Assembly: GCA_032622095.1 (NCBI GenBank)
Contig: CP136064.1
Location: 38,430,426-38,494,425, forward strand
DNA length: 64,000 bases
From: Siphonodentalium dalli
Taxonomy: Eukaryota; Mollusca; Scaphopoda; Gadilida; Siphonodentaliidae
Direction: 5' to 3'
Position 1 is the first letter of the stretch. Every line of letters begins with the position of its first letter. The position numbers and the translations under genes are program-made. Positions 10,731 through 21,700 of this stretch are shown piece after piece. Below the pieces are notes generated by a model that had not been told where the DNA came from, ran no database searches, and saw only the letters and a list, made by a program, of their open reading frames with translations.

Positions 10731-10846
10731 CTTCAAACCCCATATGGTGTCCATTGACTCGGGTAGACAGATATGTTAAATTATGTGGAGTATTTACAAA
10801 TTCTTTTGTTGGTACAACATCTACAATCATTGAGACAGAGTGGCTC
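10731..10846 (-). CDS. TMEM248: TMEM248 coding exon 3
   Basis: Acceptor CATATTGCAG, then RSHSVSMIVDVVPTKEF and NTPHNLTYLSTRVNGHHMG, ending one base into a codon at donor GTGAGA. The ISVS...NVTHLYSTILGH pattern of vertebrate TMEM248 aligns without gaps near the glycosylation site. The next exon must begin in phase 1; I found no candidate downstream. Confidence 0.85.
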
Positions 10847-13114
10847 CTGCAATATGCAACAAAATATTATTAAAATGAAGTCCAAATTAAAACTATTACA
10901 TCTATGAAGTTAAGCTGCTATCAAGTCAACAGCAAGCCTTGAAAAGACTTGCTTATCATGGTCTGACAGGTTGGAAGTAATCTATGGAAGACTTAACCAT
11001 TTCATGATGAGAGCTGCGCTGGTGCAGCATTAAAGATCTTGTGCCAGTGCATTCTCTTATTTATGCGAGTCTCTCATAGGGAGCCTCGCATATATAAGAG
11101 AATGCATTGGCTTATAAAGCCAAAGTAAATAGACGTCTTCTCCCTAAAATGTGCCACTCTCCCAATCTTTGTCCCAGGGAGAAGTGACTTCTCTCTCATA
11201 TACCAGCATGCATATGTTTCAACAGCATATTTAACCCTTTGAGTGCCAAGTCCGATTTTTGTATCAACCCATATACCCTGTGCCAATGCATTCTCTTATA
11301 TATGCGAGTCGACCATAGGTCGCCTCACATATATAAGAGAATGCATTGGCCTAACAATTTTTCATCATTTGTTCTTATTTGTTTACAATTTTTTACAATT
11401 TTAATAATTTTTTTAAAATCTAAAAAAAAAAAAAAAGAATTATTTTTTTTAGGGTCATTTTACAGACCGTAAATTAGGGCCGATGAGATCGGCCCCTGGC
11501 ACTGAAAGGGTTAAAGTATATTTATGGATTATAATGCTGTTCTTACTCACTATAATGGTTTTATTAAGGGGCTCTGGTGTTGCCTAATACTTATTGGATC
11601 ATAGAGGTGTGATGTTGAGGTGTAAATTGAACTTTTGCCATTGTTACTTCTCCCTGATAAAAAGTCCACTTCTCCTGAATAACCGAATATGGAGAAGTGA
11701 CTTCTCCCAATTTGAAACCTCTAGGCTGATCTCTGGCACTCATAGCTGGGACAAATATCTATATTAGTCCCAGCTCATAGTGTCCAATATCAAGTCCAAG
11801 CTAAAGTAAACACTATAGAGAAAGCCAGATATTCAATTAAATTACAAGTTGAGTCAAAGGACTGAAATGATAGCGAGCACAGTGAATGGATAAATATCCA
11901 GTTTTAGTAATCTGCTGCTTGTGCATTCAAACAAATTTGTAAACGCTTGGAGTATCTTTTTTTTCTTTTTCAGCTCAAAATCACCCCTGAGAGAATCAAT
12001 GCCTACTATAGTATAGCCCAGTCTGTTTAGCTATTGCACTTTTTACAAATAATGTCATGTGTTGTCAGTTTACATTAAATATGATATTTTATATTTTACT
12101 CTTGTACCTTAATTCCTCATTGACTTTCAATTTGAGCTGGTAAACTGACGGTATAGTAGTTGTAACTATGTCAGCATTAAATTGATCATCATTTCCAGTT
12201 GACATGCAAAAGTGGACATCTGAAAATTTCCTGAGGAAAGTATTCCAGTCCTGTTGGGAAGAGAAATATAAAGAAGTTTATTATCCTCCAAATACGAATA
12301 GCTTGAAAATATATTTGAGAATGAAAGCCCCCCTCCTAAAAGGTGGCCTTTTTTATGAAAAAGACATAAAACTCTGTTGCTGTATTTAGTGTATTAACCA
12401 TGTACCATGTTAACACTATACAAGTGTCGCCCACTATCAATGGAGACATTGAGATTTGTCACCCGCCCGAGAACGGAATGGACATTCCGTTCTCGAGCAG
12501 GTGACAAATCTCGATGTCACCCGAGAAGAAGAGGCAAATATCATGCTCGTACTCGAAAGTTCATTTAAAGGCCATGCAGAATGAGGTCCCCAGAGGACGA
12601 AGTTTAGATAGCATCGCTAAATTCACCCTTTGGGGACCTCATTCTACAAATGTCCATCACCATATTTTCAGGCCTGATCATCAACGAGAGCAAGCCTTGA
12701 AATAGGGTGTCTGTCATTTGCAGAATGAGGTCCAAAGAGGGTGAATTTAGTGATGCTACCCCGCATAGCGGGCTAGCATCACAAAATTCACCCTCTGGGA
12801 ACCTCATTCTGCTGAGGTGTAAGCAGAATGAGGTCCCCAGAGGGTGAATTTGGTGATGCTAGCCCGCTATGCAGGGTAGCATCACTAAATTCACCCTCTG
12901 AGGACCTCATTCTGCAAATGACAGACACCCTATTTCAAGGCTTGAACAAGAGTCTTACCTCAGTAATATCTGGATTCTTCAGATCATTAATCTTTACAAC
13001 ATAGGCCAATGTCAATAAGATTACAGCAAAGGCACATAGACATGTTGTAAATATCACAAGAGGAGGTCGAGTCACAGCATAGCCTCGAAGATTGTCCACA
13101 ATAGTCCAACCCAT
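10731..13114 (-). CDS. TMEM248-like transmembrane protein, N-terminal part
   Basis: Coding exons join(13114..12959, 12250..12108, 10846..10731) give 138 residues plus one base, open at the 3' end. The product starts MGWTIVDNLRGYAVTRPPLV, then a hydrophobic membrane segment (about residues 20-40), then KINDLKNPDITEDWNTFLRK. The RPPLV, membrane helix, DWNTFL and HNLT landmarks follow the order in vertebrate TMEM248, a small multi-pass membrane protein of unclear molecular role. N122 in HNLT fits a conserved glycosylation site in the luminal or extracellular domain. Vertebrate homologues are about 310 residues, so about half, including the last membrane segment, is missing from what I can find. 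Exons 1, 2 and 3 join in phases 0 and 2, and exon 3 ends one base into a codon. Confidence 0.85.
10993..11117. mobile_element. TTAA-type MITE, truncated
   Basis: It begins TTAACCATTTCATGATGAGA, includes GCTGGTGCAGCATTAAAGAT and one GCATTCTCTTATTTATGCGA hairpin, and stops after CTTATAAAGCCAAAGTAAAT. The right half is absent. It lies in TMEM248 intron 2. Confidence 0.7.
11231..11514. mobile_element. TTAA-type MITE, CCAGGTCCGATT subfamily
   Basis: The left end is TTAACCCTTTGAGTGCCAAG and the right end CCCCTGGCACTGAAAGGG followed by TTAA. It has one GCATTCTCTTATATATGCGA hairpin near the left end and a T/A-rich interior with an A-run at 11422-11436. It lies in TMEM248 intron 2, 124 bp from the preceding fragment. 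Confidence 0.85.
12108..12250 (-). CDS. TMEM248: TMEM248 coding exon 2
   Basis: It starts after TTCCCAACAG with DWNTFLRKFSDVHFCMSTG, a clear match to the DWNTFL...LCVS segment just after the first membrane helix in the family, and ends VNEELR with the last codon split (two bases) before donor GTACAA. The middle is low in similarity, as expected for the variable linker. Confidence 0.87.
12444..12518. repeat. 75-nt perfect-stem palindrome
   Basis: GACATTGAGATTTGTCACC is repeated as its complement, GGTGACAAATCTCGATGTC, around CCGAGAACGGAATG/CATTCCGTTCTCG. The arms touch with almost no loop. It lies in TMEM248 intron 1 and is probably the core of a small foldback element; the ends and target duplication are unclear. 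Confidence 0.8.
12572..12680. mobile_element. Single-hairpin relic of CAAGCC-type MITE
   Basis: AGGCCATGCAGAATGAGGTC starts a shortened hairpin that ends CCTCATTCTACAAATG, followed by CAGGCCTG. The outer end is decayed. It lies just before a full copy. Confidence 0.65.
12691..12944. mobile_element. hAT-like nested-hairpin MITE next to TMEM248 donor
   Basis: A complete copy with CAAGCCTTGAAATAGGGTGT termini. The target duplication is AACGAGAG (left) and AACAAGAG (right, 12945-12952), 7 of 8 identical. On the minus strand the TMEM248 intron therefore starts GTAAGACTCTTGTT and then immediately enters the MITE. Confidence 0.9.
12959..13114 (-). CDS. TMEM248: TMEM248 coding exon 1
   Basis: 52 codons from ATG (13114-13112) to ATTACTGAG, followed by donor GTAAGA. 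It encodes the cytosolic N-terminus and the first membrane helix (about residues 20-40). The start is the only Met at the position expected from the family. A GCAG at about 13156-13159, 43 bp upstream, could be the acceptor of a 5' UTR exon. A MITE was inserted 14 nt into the following intron. Confidence 0.88.
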
Positions 13115-13324
13115 TTTTAGTCCAAACTAGATATATCAGCTCTCATCCATTCTGCCTGCAAAATTGTTTGTTAGATTAGTACCTGTTAGTCCAAGTTTCC
13201 TTCGACATAAACCAGCTACAGTAGTGAAATCGGTTGGGATAAATTGACAATACTGTTTTAAGTCAAAGTCCCAACTTTCTACAGCAGACTTTTCGCCCAG
13301 ATTCAGTGGCGAGATTTTCATCAA
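13115..13324. promoter_or_regulatory. TMEM248 upstream region
   Basis: This is the region directly upstream of the TMEM248 ATG. It may hold the 5' UTR and a splice acceptor at 13156-13159 (GCAG on the minus strand). No TATA box or other decisive promoter motif was recognised. Confidence 0.3.
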
Positions 13325-13649
13325 TTTTAATCGACGAGTCTCATGGAGGTGCTTCCCCGGGAGCGACCGGGCCCATGCAGGGGGGCTGCAGTTGTTGGGG
13401 AGGGGGCATCTGGGTGCGGAGTCCCGTTTGGAGGGCTGAGATGGAAATTGCACTCTCATCATGTCCAGTGTGGGTGGGTTGGATGCAGAACCAGGACAGG
13501 TGATTGTAATATCTTTTGTCCCAATACCATATTATTATATGTTGAACTTATTATATACATGTATGTTGAATTTTATTAAATATGTTATAACTATATATAT
13601 TTGACATCACAATAAAAATATTAAAAAAAAAAAAACTTTTTAATCGACG
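13325..13649 (+). mobile_element. 5'-truncated LINE-type insertion with 12-bp TSD
   Basis: The direct repeat TTTTAATCGACG occurs at 13325-13336 and 13638-13649. Between them is a distinctly G-rich 5' part (13360-13510), then an A/T-rich part with AATAAA at about 13611 and an A-tract (13622-13635). A long target duplication, a poly(A) tail and a short body are the hallmarks of LINE-machinery retroposition. The body has no recognisable reverse transcriptase, so it is either the 3' end of a LINE or a retroposed transcript. Confidence 0.85.
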
Positions 13650-14055
13650 TTACCCTAAAAATCAATACTATTACATGATGCTATATATACATCATATGGC
13701 CATAATGATGTATTACAATCTAACTTTCATGTTAAATTGCGCATCGAATATGACACTTAATTAGGAGTAATCTCAGTTTGTTTACATTCAATACACACTG
13801 TCGCCTCGTGAGGTCAAATGAGTTCATATTCTTGTAAACATTGTGATAAAATATTTTTTCACATTACATTACTACTTTCAGTTGACAAACTGTAGCGGAG
13901 CTCAGAACAAATATAAAATATTATATGGAATAAACAGGTTTACTGTCACAATTGTGACATATTATTAGTTATTGGGGATTTTAAGGTAAGCAGGTCAACA
14001 ATGCTATACTCCGATACAGAAAGATATATACACAGGACCGTTATCACTTGAACTA

Positions 14056-14500
14056 TTAAAGGTACTCAATCCGAATTAACACTCGTAATTACTATTTCCT
14101 TGGCTTCGGGGGTAAAAAATATTTTATTCGAGTCGAGGAACACACCCATCAATGCTAGGAGTGATCAGATATCGATGTTTGAAATCTATTATTTTAATTT
14201 TAAGTGGCCCAGTAAACTGTCGACGAGAATAACTTATCTAACCAGATAGCGGATGAAGATCGATAATTCTAAAATCCAGTGGCTTTTTTGTGTCAGATAT
14301 TTGACAACCGGCAAAATTTCGTTGAACAAAATGTTGATGAATAACAGGTTTTGGGCAATTTTATACTATAGTTGACTGTGGTTAGCATTATTTTTGGGCA
14401 ATTAATCGATTCTGATAACTGAAGCAGCATTTCAAAAAAAGTTGTTGTTGTTGGAATCTGATGATATGGGGACCGTCGAATCGGATTTGAGTACCTTTAA
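14056..14500. mobile_element. TTAA-flanked MITE (TTAAAGGTACTCAA ends)
   Basis: TTAAAGGTACTCAATCCGA on the left and its near-complement TCGGATTTGAGTACCTTTAA on the right bound a 445-bp non-coding body. The TTAAAGG..TAC ends resemble those of the elements at 6272-8451 and 19509-20092. Confidence 0.75.
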
Positions 14501-15200
14501 AGATATGGGCCGCCTTCGTGGTGGTATTGCTGTTAAATCCATTAAGTCACATCCATTAAAACTGCAAACAAACATCAAAAACATTACAGAACCATTTGTT
14601 TATAGACAAACGCTCGGAACTACTATTGTCCAATGAAAATGTTCCATTTCGGCGAATATCAAATTATTGGTGCCATCAACAATCGCATTCAAATCACACC
14701 AAATTTTATTTTAATAGGCCCATACTACCCGTTATCAGTTCAAAATCCAGCTAATCCATGTCACTTCATGCTTGGGAAATGATCAGACAGAAATTGTGTA
14801 CATAATATAATTGTTCTTGCAAAGAGATGAATATTTTTCAATCCAGTTAGTATTTTCGCCTAACCTGTGGTAATTACGTCACACACCAAATAAGGAATTT
14901 ACTATGATAGTATTGTGAGTTGTAAGTTGTAGGGGTTTTACAACCAACATAGAAAGCGCGCGAATCTAAATAAGGAAATGACGCAATATCGTGTCTCTGC
15001 TTATAAACAATTCACTGTGCTTTTTGCGAGAAACTAAACAACACTCGACCTGCATTTTCTCTGACACAAAGTGTGAATAATATTCCATCCATATCATCAT
15101 TATGCTGTATATATAGTATATTCAAGGGAATTTATCATAATTTGATCAATTTTATTTCTAAATTATAACCTACAACGAAGGCTTTAATAACAGAAAATTT
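14501..15200. repeat. Dispersed repeat shared with 62.5-63.1 kb
   Basis: It shares GGTGGTATTGCTGTTAAA, CACATCCATTAAAAC, ACACAAAGTGTG, AGTATATTC..GAGGGAATTT and AATTATAACC..AACGAAGG, in the same order and orientation, with about 62510-63090. No termini or coding capacity were seen. Confidence 0.6.
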
Positions 15201-15235
15201 AAATGGCATTTAAGCAGCCCTGATACCTCAGCTTG

Positions 15236-15460
15236 CTAAATGTGTCTGACATTTGCAGAATGAGGTCCCTGGAGGGTGAATTTAGTGATGCTACCCGTAC
15301 ATTCTGCTTAGGCACAGTGGGCCACCATCACCAAATTCACCCTCTGGGACCCCATTCTGCATAGCAGTTGAGGCCTAAGCAGAATGAGGTTTCCAGAGGG
15401 TGAATTTGGTGATGCTTGCCCATCATACGAATGTCAGACATACTATTTCCAGGTTTGTTC
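15236..15460. mobile_element. Diverged nested-hairpin MITE
   Basis: The two hairpins are recognisable from GTCTGACATTTGCAGAATGA to the GAATGTCAGACATACTATTT end, but the arms have many substitutions and the outer CAAGCC ends have decayed (CAGCTTGCTAAAT and TTTCCAGGTTTG). An older copy than those at 5.4 and 8.8 kb. Confidence 0.75.
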
Positions 15461-16450
15461 TACACCCTAAAACAGTTGTACAACAAATGCTAGTATTACT
15501 ATTTTAGAACACTGTGATGTTTGGTGGGTCCATGTGTGGTTTTCAATTGTAATTGTATCTTTTTAATCACTTATAAGTAAGATATTTTTCTATGTTTCTC
15601 ATTTTTTACGGGGATATTAATATATAGCTGCATCATCAAAACGATTTTCTTAAAAAATATTCTTATTTTGGAAGTGTTGTCTAGGATGAGAGACCCCATT
15701 TTCAACAAAATGAATCATTAGACCACAGCAATTTATTAGTTTGTTTACAAACATCAGGAAAAAAGAATCTGTTGATGGAGAAATTTTTGTTTTAAGTCCA
15801 GGCACGTCTTGACATACTGATTGGTAATTATTCCACACAACGCGCGTAAACGCAAATCTCATATATTCACTTCAAATATTTTTTTGCGAATAAAAATAAA
15901 TAAAACAAACACATTAATATCTAAATTATTTTCGTTTTCCCATGCGATTATGACTAATAGAATGGTTTGGTGAGAAGTCTTACACAAAGTGAACAACATG
16001 AGCAATTTCGGTAAAAATGTTATCGCTGGATTCGTAAACCAATTAATTAAATTGGTATTGCCTTAAGTTCTGTTTTATTTGGACATCAATATCAGCTGAC
16101 TATGTCCGTAGCTTTTATTTATGGGTCATAAAATCATAATATTGAGTATCAGCTTCAGCACTATACATTATAAGGGAAGTCAATTGCACTGAAGATTTGA
16201 AGTGCAAACTAACTGAAATTAGCACAATTTGTATCACAACAACAAGTACAATTAATTGCAATTGTGATGGAGTGCAATGATTACTTGTCATATTGCAGGG
16301 GTGTGAGATAGAAATAACAATTGCACTGAAGCGAAATTTAATTCCTTTGAAGTTCAATTGATTACCCTTACAATGAATTATTATTATTATTTGCGCTTCA
16401 AGGCAAATCATGTGTTCTCAGAGTAAATGAATAATGCTTCGCTTCACATT
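15461..16450. other. Spacer, nothing recognised
   Basis: A/T-rich sequence with no convincing exon or named repeat. From about 16180 on it is rich in short CAATTGCACT/AGTGCAATTG words that hint at a decayed inverted-repeat element. Confidence 0.4.
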
Positions 16451-17358
16451 TGGGAGGCCAAAATCACATTTATGACCTAATTATACTTAAACGTAATTCA
16501 ATTACGCTTCAGCATATAAATAGAACTACACATAACATTACGCTTAAGAGTAAATGGCTGAATTACCTTAAGCAGCATACTAGTACCATATCTGAATATG
16601 CATAAATGAGTTTTCTACTTTTCTTACCTTGGATAAAATGGTATCAATTAGGGCAGTACTGTCAACTATATATGCCCCTGAGTATTATTTTGACTCCATG
16701 ACTGAGATACCAGTAATTCAAAGGTTTCACCCATTTCAAACTGAGGGGAGTTTTTAGAGAATAAAGAGTTAATTGTAATTAAGCATAATAAAATGATGAT
16801 TTATAGCCTTATGCATAATGCAAAATCTTAATTATGTTTATAAACTTTAAACTAAATTAAAGCGTAATAGAATTAGGCTTAAGCAAAATAGAATGATGAG
16901 TGAGTGAGTTTATGAATTCAGCCCAATGCCCAGGATAGCACAGTAAAGGCTCATAGAAGTGCCGTATTTCCACAGTGGTCCCGTGAGTTGGATGACTCAT
17001 TTCCACTACAGGTGGTCCCGTGAGTCGGATGACTCAAATTTTGATTAGGTAATTTTGCAATTTTACCCGTGACTTCATCGCCATGGTACAGGGTTCTTTT
17101 AACGTGTGCACATTGTTGCATACGAGACAGCCATTAACGTCAGCTCCCGATCCCACGGTGTGCCTAGCACAGTGTCATCCATGGACATGACACCGTAGAG
17201 TCGCAGAGGTACAAAATTTGCCCAGTATGTTGTTTTTCAAATTTTGTCTGAGATCATTTTGCTTCTGGAATCGTTGTCAGAGCACTGATCATAGCATCGA
17301 TATTACAATTACACTGAGTAGTGTGTAATTCTCAAATAAATATGAATTTGGCCTCCCA
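16451..17358. mobile_element. Inverted-repeat element, TGGGAGGCCAAA ends
   Basis: The left end reads TGGGAGGCCAAAATCACATT and the right end, complemented, TGGGAGGCCAAATTCATA. The interior is filled with words such as AATTACGCTTAA and AAGCGTAATTCAATTA in both orientations. A related element lies at 28916-29611 with the same ends. It is non-coding, and no target duplication was resolved. Confidence 0.6.
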
Positions 17359-18400
17359 TAATACAAGCCTTCAGTAAGCTTCACAGCTTTGAAATTGAAG
17401 ATCGCAAATATGAATTATGATGCATTTGTGCTCCAGCGTAATCTCCCATAAATGACTTCTTCTACATATTACTCTGACGCCTTCAATTTTACTGTCAAAG
17501 ATTGCGCAGAGGTCCAGGTAGCCACCATGGTCGAGTACCTTTATAAACATGTGGTGACTCAACATACATACATGGACAAATGACTGAAAATGAAATGTTG
17601 TAAATGTAATGGGGGGGGAGGGGGGGGGCGGGTCGGTATTTTGCATTCGAATCTTTATATTCAATTATCTTGAATGAGACTTTTCAGCCTGACAAACTTG
17701 TTATCTGGCCCAGGTCTGATTTTTTGTCAGAATACCCTGACCTGAGTGACCAGGGTTTCGATCCCCGCTCCGCTGGCACGGGAGACCGGTACGCTACCTC
17801 TTGTCTACCGACTTACCCAGATAGACTAATATATTATTTTTCGCCAAAACCTTTATTATTTGTGTTTCAGCTCAAATAAGGAATAAATGTGAAAGAGACC
17901 TCCTAAGTTACCTAACTGATAACTATTTTTTATAATCATATTGGATAATCTCAAATCTGATGACGCGAAAATAGGCTTCGTATTTTTGCGCAAAAATTAT
18001 AACGTTATTAATTCTAATGGCGTGAACGAAGGGATTGAAAACTGTCAAATGTCGATACCAAAGAGGAGTCGCCACGTTAAGAAGTATCGACTCAGCCAAG
18101 ACAAACGTTTCTGTAAATTTCTTACGGATTACATTTTGATTTGTTGACAATTTATCAGTTGTGGCGTCTCGTAAATTCTCGCTGAGTGATGTGGCCAGCA
18201 TTTATTTGCATCATCACCAAGGACACACCCATCTATTTAAATCTAAACAAACCAGAATTGACTGTATTTGGTGAACTTCCGAGTATTTAACGCTAATTAA
18301 AGTTAAATAATCATAAAACAAAGGCACAACTGTTGTTTTTTATAAGATCCTATCTGTGTTTACGCGTGCAAGTGGCAATTTCCACGACTTTTACAGTTTG
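17359..18400. other. Spacer upstream of MNT
   Basis: It contains a G-run at about 17613-17628, a tRNA B-box-like word at 17753-17768 that I do not accept as a tRNA, and otherwise ordinary A/T-rich sequence with no exon recognised. Confidence 0.4.
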
Positions 18401-18674
18401 ACAACCACCTGTTCCACGTGACTGCCAAACGTGGCTATGTTATGACGCAAATCTTGGGTGTTTTGATTGGCTGAATTTTGACAGGTGTCAATCACAAACC
18501 ACGTGTTGTGGCACTTTCGTCAAAGAACAGTGTTTTGATCAATGCGCCCGCCATGTTAAACTGAAAATATTATTTTATTCCTCGAAGAAATCACTTTTAT
18601 TATTATATTTTGGGCAGACAACAAACGACTGGCGCCTACGAAGTGTCCTTACTACTCCGGTAGCAGAAACTGGA
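18401..18674 (+). promoter_or_regulatory. Putative MNT promoter and 5' UTR with E-boxes
   Basis: This short region has CACGTG at 18415 and 18500, CAGGTG at 18482, a reverse CCAAT box (GATTGG, 18465-18470) and a CRE-like TGACGCAA at about 18443. It directly precedes the SID-encoding exon. No TATA box stands out. MNT-MAX and MYC-MAX dimers bind CACGTG, so auto- or cross-regulation within the network is plausible. The transcription start is not visible from sequence alone. Confidence 0.5.
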
Positions 18675-18741
18675 ATGAGTTTCCAAACGCTTTTGCAGGC
18701 TGCCGAGTTTATTGAACTGAGTACATCGGATGACCCACGTG
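18675..18741 (+). CDS. MNT: MNT exon 1 (SIN3-interaction domain)
   Basis: It encodes MSFQTLLQAAEFIELSTSDD plus PR and the first base of a split codon. The amphipathic LLQAAEFIE helix matches the SID of MNT and MXD proteins (for example ...LLEAARFLE). The Met is the conserved start immediately before the SID. The exon ends inside a CACGTG (18736-18741) at donor GTAAGT. Confidence 0.9.
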
Positions 18742-21700
18742 GTAAGTTATCGCTGCGCACATGGTGATCCTGTTTTCAATGAAAGTCCCGGCGCGTATCA
18801 CAATAATAATTTCTTAGCTCGATTTTGCAGCTAATAATTGCGTTTATATCCCCGACAATTTTGTTCTGATATATAACTATATTGTAAACAGTTATGCATT
18901 GTTTGATTTATCATACTACAACGAGAATGTTGTGCCTCTTGATTATAATTACGCCCACATAAATTTTCCCCTTTTACCGGCTCTTGATCTGTTGATTGAA
19001 ACTGCACGCAGAAAGCGTTGCAGATGGCCTTCAAAATGAAGTGGGGTGAAATCTGCGCAAATTGTTAATGTTTGGCTTGGAACGCATGCATGGTAATAAT
19101 ATGTTTGAAATTCTTCCTAAAATCCAGATAATATGGTCACTGTTCGTTAATTAATATGATAATGAATGTCACGGACACTGTCCCCAAGTGCTATTATAGG
19201 TCTTACATTACAATTAGAGTTAAATGTGTATATACACAGTGCCATATAAATCTTCAAGACTGACTTGACAAGAGTGTACAAATTAGTGCTTCAAATGGAA
19301 ACTGATACAGAGACAATTTAAATATGGTATTATATTTGATATATAATTGAATATTATACACATTGTACAGGGAAGTGGAAGGAGGATCTCAGTTAGTTGG
19401 GGGTGGGATTAATTTGCACCTCTTAATTTTCACACCACTTCTTAATAGGCCTAGGTTACATTTTTTTTTTTTTTTATAAACTTGATGTAATTTTTTTCTT
19501 CTCATGACTTAAAGGGGTACTGTACGCCAAATGTTGTTGTTGGTTTCTATAGTCTCCGAGTCGGAGAATAAGGTAACAATTTTTCCATTATTTGAAAGTC
19601 TGTTGAGTACGAAGTCATGTTACGGATGACAAATTTACCGGAATGCAAAAATACAAATTGTCGTTGTCGAGTAATTTTTGTAAAGTTTTCAACCAAATGA
19701 ATCAAATAAAAGTTATATTATATGCATACTAGTCCCATATAATCATTTAAGTTATTGTATCGTCGCTAGTCAGTGAGTGGCTTGAGTGTTCTCCCCGTAT
19801 CATCATAATATTTTAAGCAATCGTGTGTGCGATCGGTTTAAAAATCCAGTATCCCTCAATTACTATTTTTGATTACGGTAATTCGTAATTTAATTGACGC
19901 CATTTTATGGCTCCAGTCATAAATTCAATTTATATCAAATTATTAACTTTTAAATTATTAAATTTTAAGATAGCCTATTAACCTGAGCATTCGACTCAAA
20001 TTACTTATGTTTCTATATATTATCGATATTAGATCGTTGTTGTCACCGGAAATTTAATGAAAATGGCGTACAGTAACTACAGTACCCCTTTAACCCTTTC
20101 GAAGACCCATAAATCAGTGTATTTTTTTTATCAAATTGAACAATCTTAATCATATTAATAATATAAGATAGGATACTGCATCAATATCTAGACCTGACCC
20201 AGGGACATATCCAGGCCGTTCTTAATACCGTTTACCGGTTTGGGTGCCCAAAAAAAAAAAATTGACAACAAAAAAATTATTTATATATATTGACATATGG
20301 CCTTTAAGTTTACAAAAATGTTTAAGTTTAACAGTTGGAATCATACTGTAAAAGTATGTTTGGCTTTATCTAGCTTTTATCTGTGAAAACTTCAAATAGT
20401 TTCTGTTCAGGTTTGTTATAATTTAGCCTTCAGTATTTCAATCAAATACAGTACAGGAACAGTGACAATTTGATCAAATCAACCTGGTTATTAGGTGAGA
20501 TCTCATAACACCAAATGAAAAATCAACATAGAGATTAGTACTAATAGTAATTACTAACTTAATAGACATTGTTTCTGTAGTAGTATATTATGTATGTGTC
20601 TCTCACTTGAATTTTAGAAAATAACATATTATATGAATTAAGAGTGATAATGGTAAGTCTCATTTCAAGCAGGATAAGCATAATCCAAATTGTTCAAACC
20701 AAAAGATATCTGATAATAACTTATAAGCATTTCCAATCAATACTCTTGGGCTCCAAATAAAAGTGCAGGCCCAATTAATAGTACAGGGGGGGGGGGGGGG
20801 GGATTCCATTGAAAGTTAATAAAAGTGCAGACTCAAATAATAGTGCAGGGGGACTCTGAGCAAAACACCAACATGCCTGGTTAAAAAAATATTTTTTGTA
20901 GTAGGTCAAGTATAGGAATCAACATAGTACATGTATGTCTCATGTGGTATTTTATTCAATATTAATTAAATGTCCATATGTATGCCATACATGTATACTT
21001 GAATATATGTGCATGCATAAAGTTATAAGCTCATCATTTTGATATCAGAATCATATAGAAATCTTGACTTTGTGCTCTTTTCAATTTTAATAGCCTCAAA
21101 ATTAATAAATGTGCAGACCCAAATAAGTACTGTGCGCATGGGGGAAATTTCCCACGAAAATAATAAATGTGCATGCATGTTTATTTGGAGCCCAAGAGTA
21201 CATATCTAAAAATTTCCAAAGTTATGGTTGAGAAACTTTTATCAAATTCAAAATACTGACCCAAAGGACCCTAGATTAGCTCTCAATGCTATGCAGTTTA
21301 AAAAAAAATCCAGGACGAAGAACGTACCCCCACCATCAGCAGGGGGTCACCCCCTCCCAAACCTTCCTCCGCTCAGGCATTCAGGATATGCCTTCGGAAT
21401 ATCATTGCCCAAAAACAAGTGTCCCCAAAAAATCCCTGGATTTTTCACTGTGACCATGACCATTTAATTTCTGTTAGGAAATGTGGTTGGCTACCATCAA
21501 GGACCACAGTGTAAATAAGCGACCTTTGGCTTGCTTTCCTGTGTGCTCCTTGATGGCAATCAATGGCATAACTTGTCAGACTGAGCATATTCATATGTAT
21601 ATATAATGCTCCTCTACTTCTCTAGATGTATCTCTCAACCTCTATCTCTATCTTTCAATGTCTTACTTATCTCCAGTTATCTTACTAGTATCTCTTAAGT

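Noticed and set aside
17741-17815. tRNA-like B-box (GGGTTTCGATCCCCGC)
   Set aside because: No A-box at the right distance and no cloverleaf can be drawn; possibly a SINE relic but not supported.
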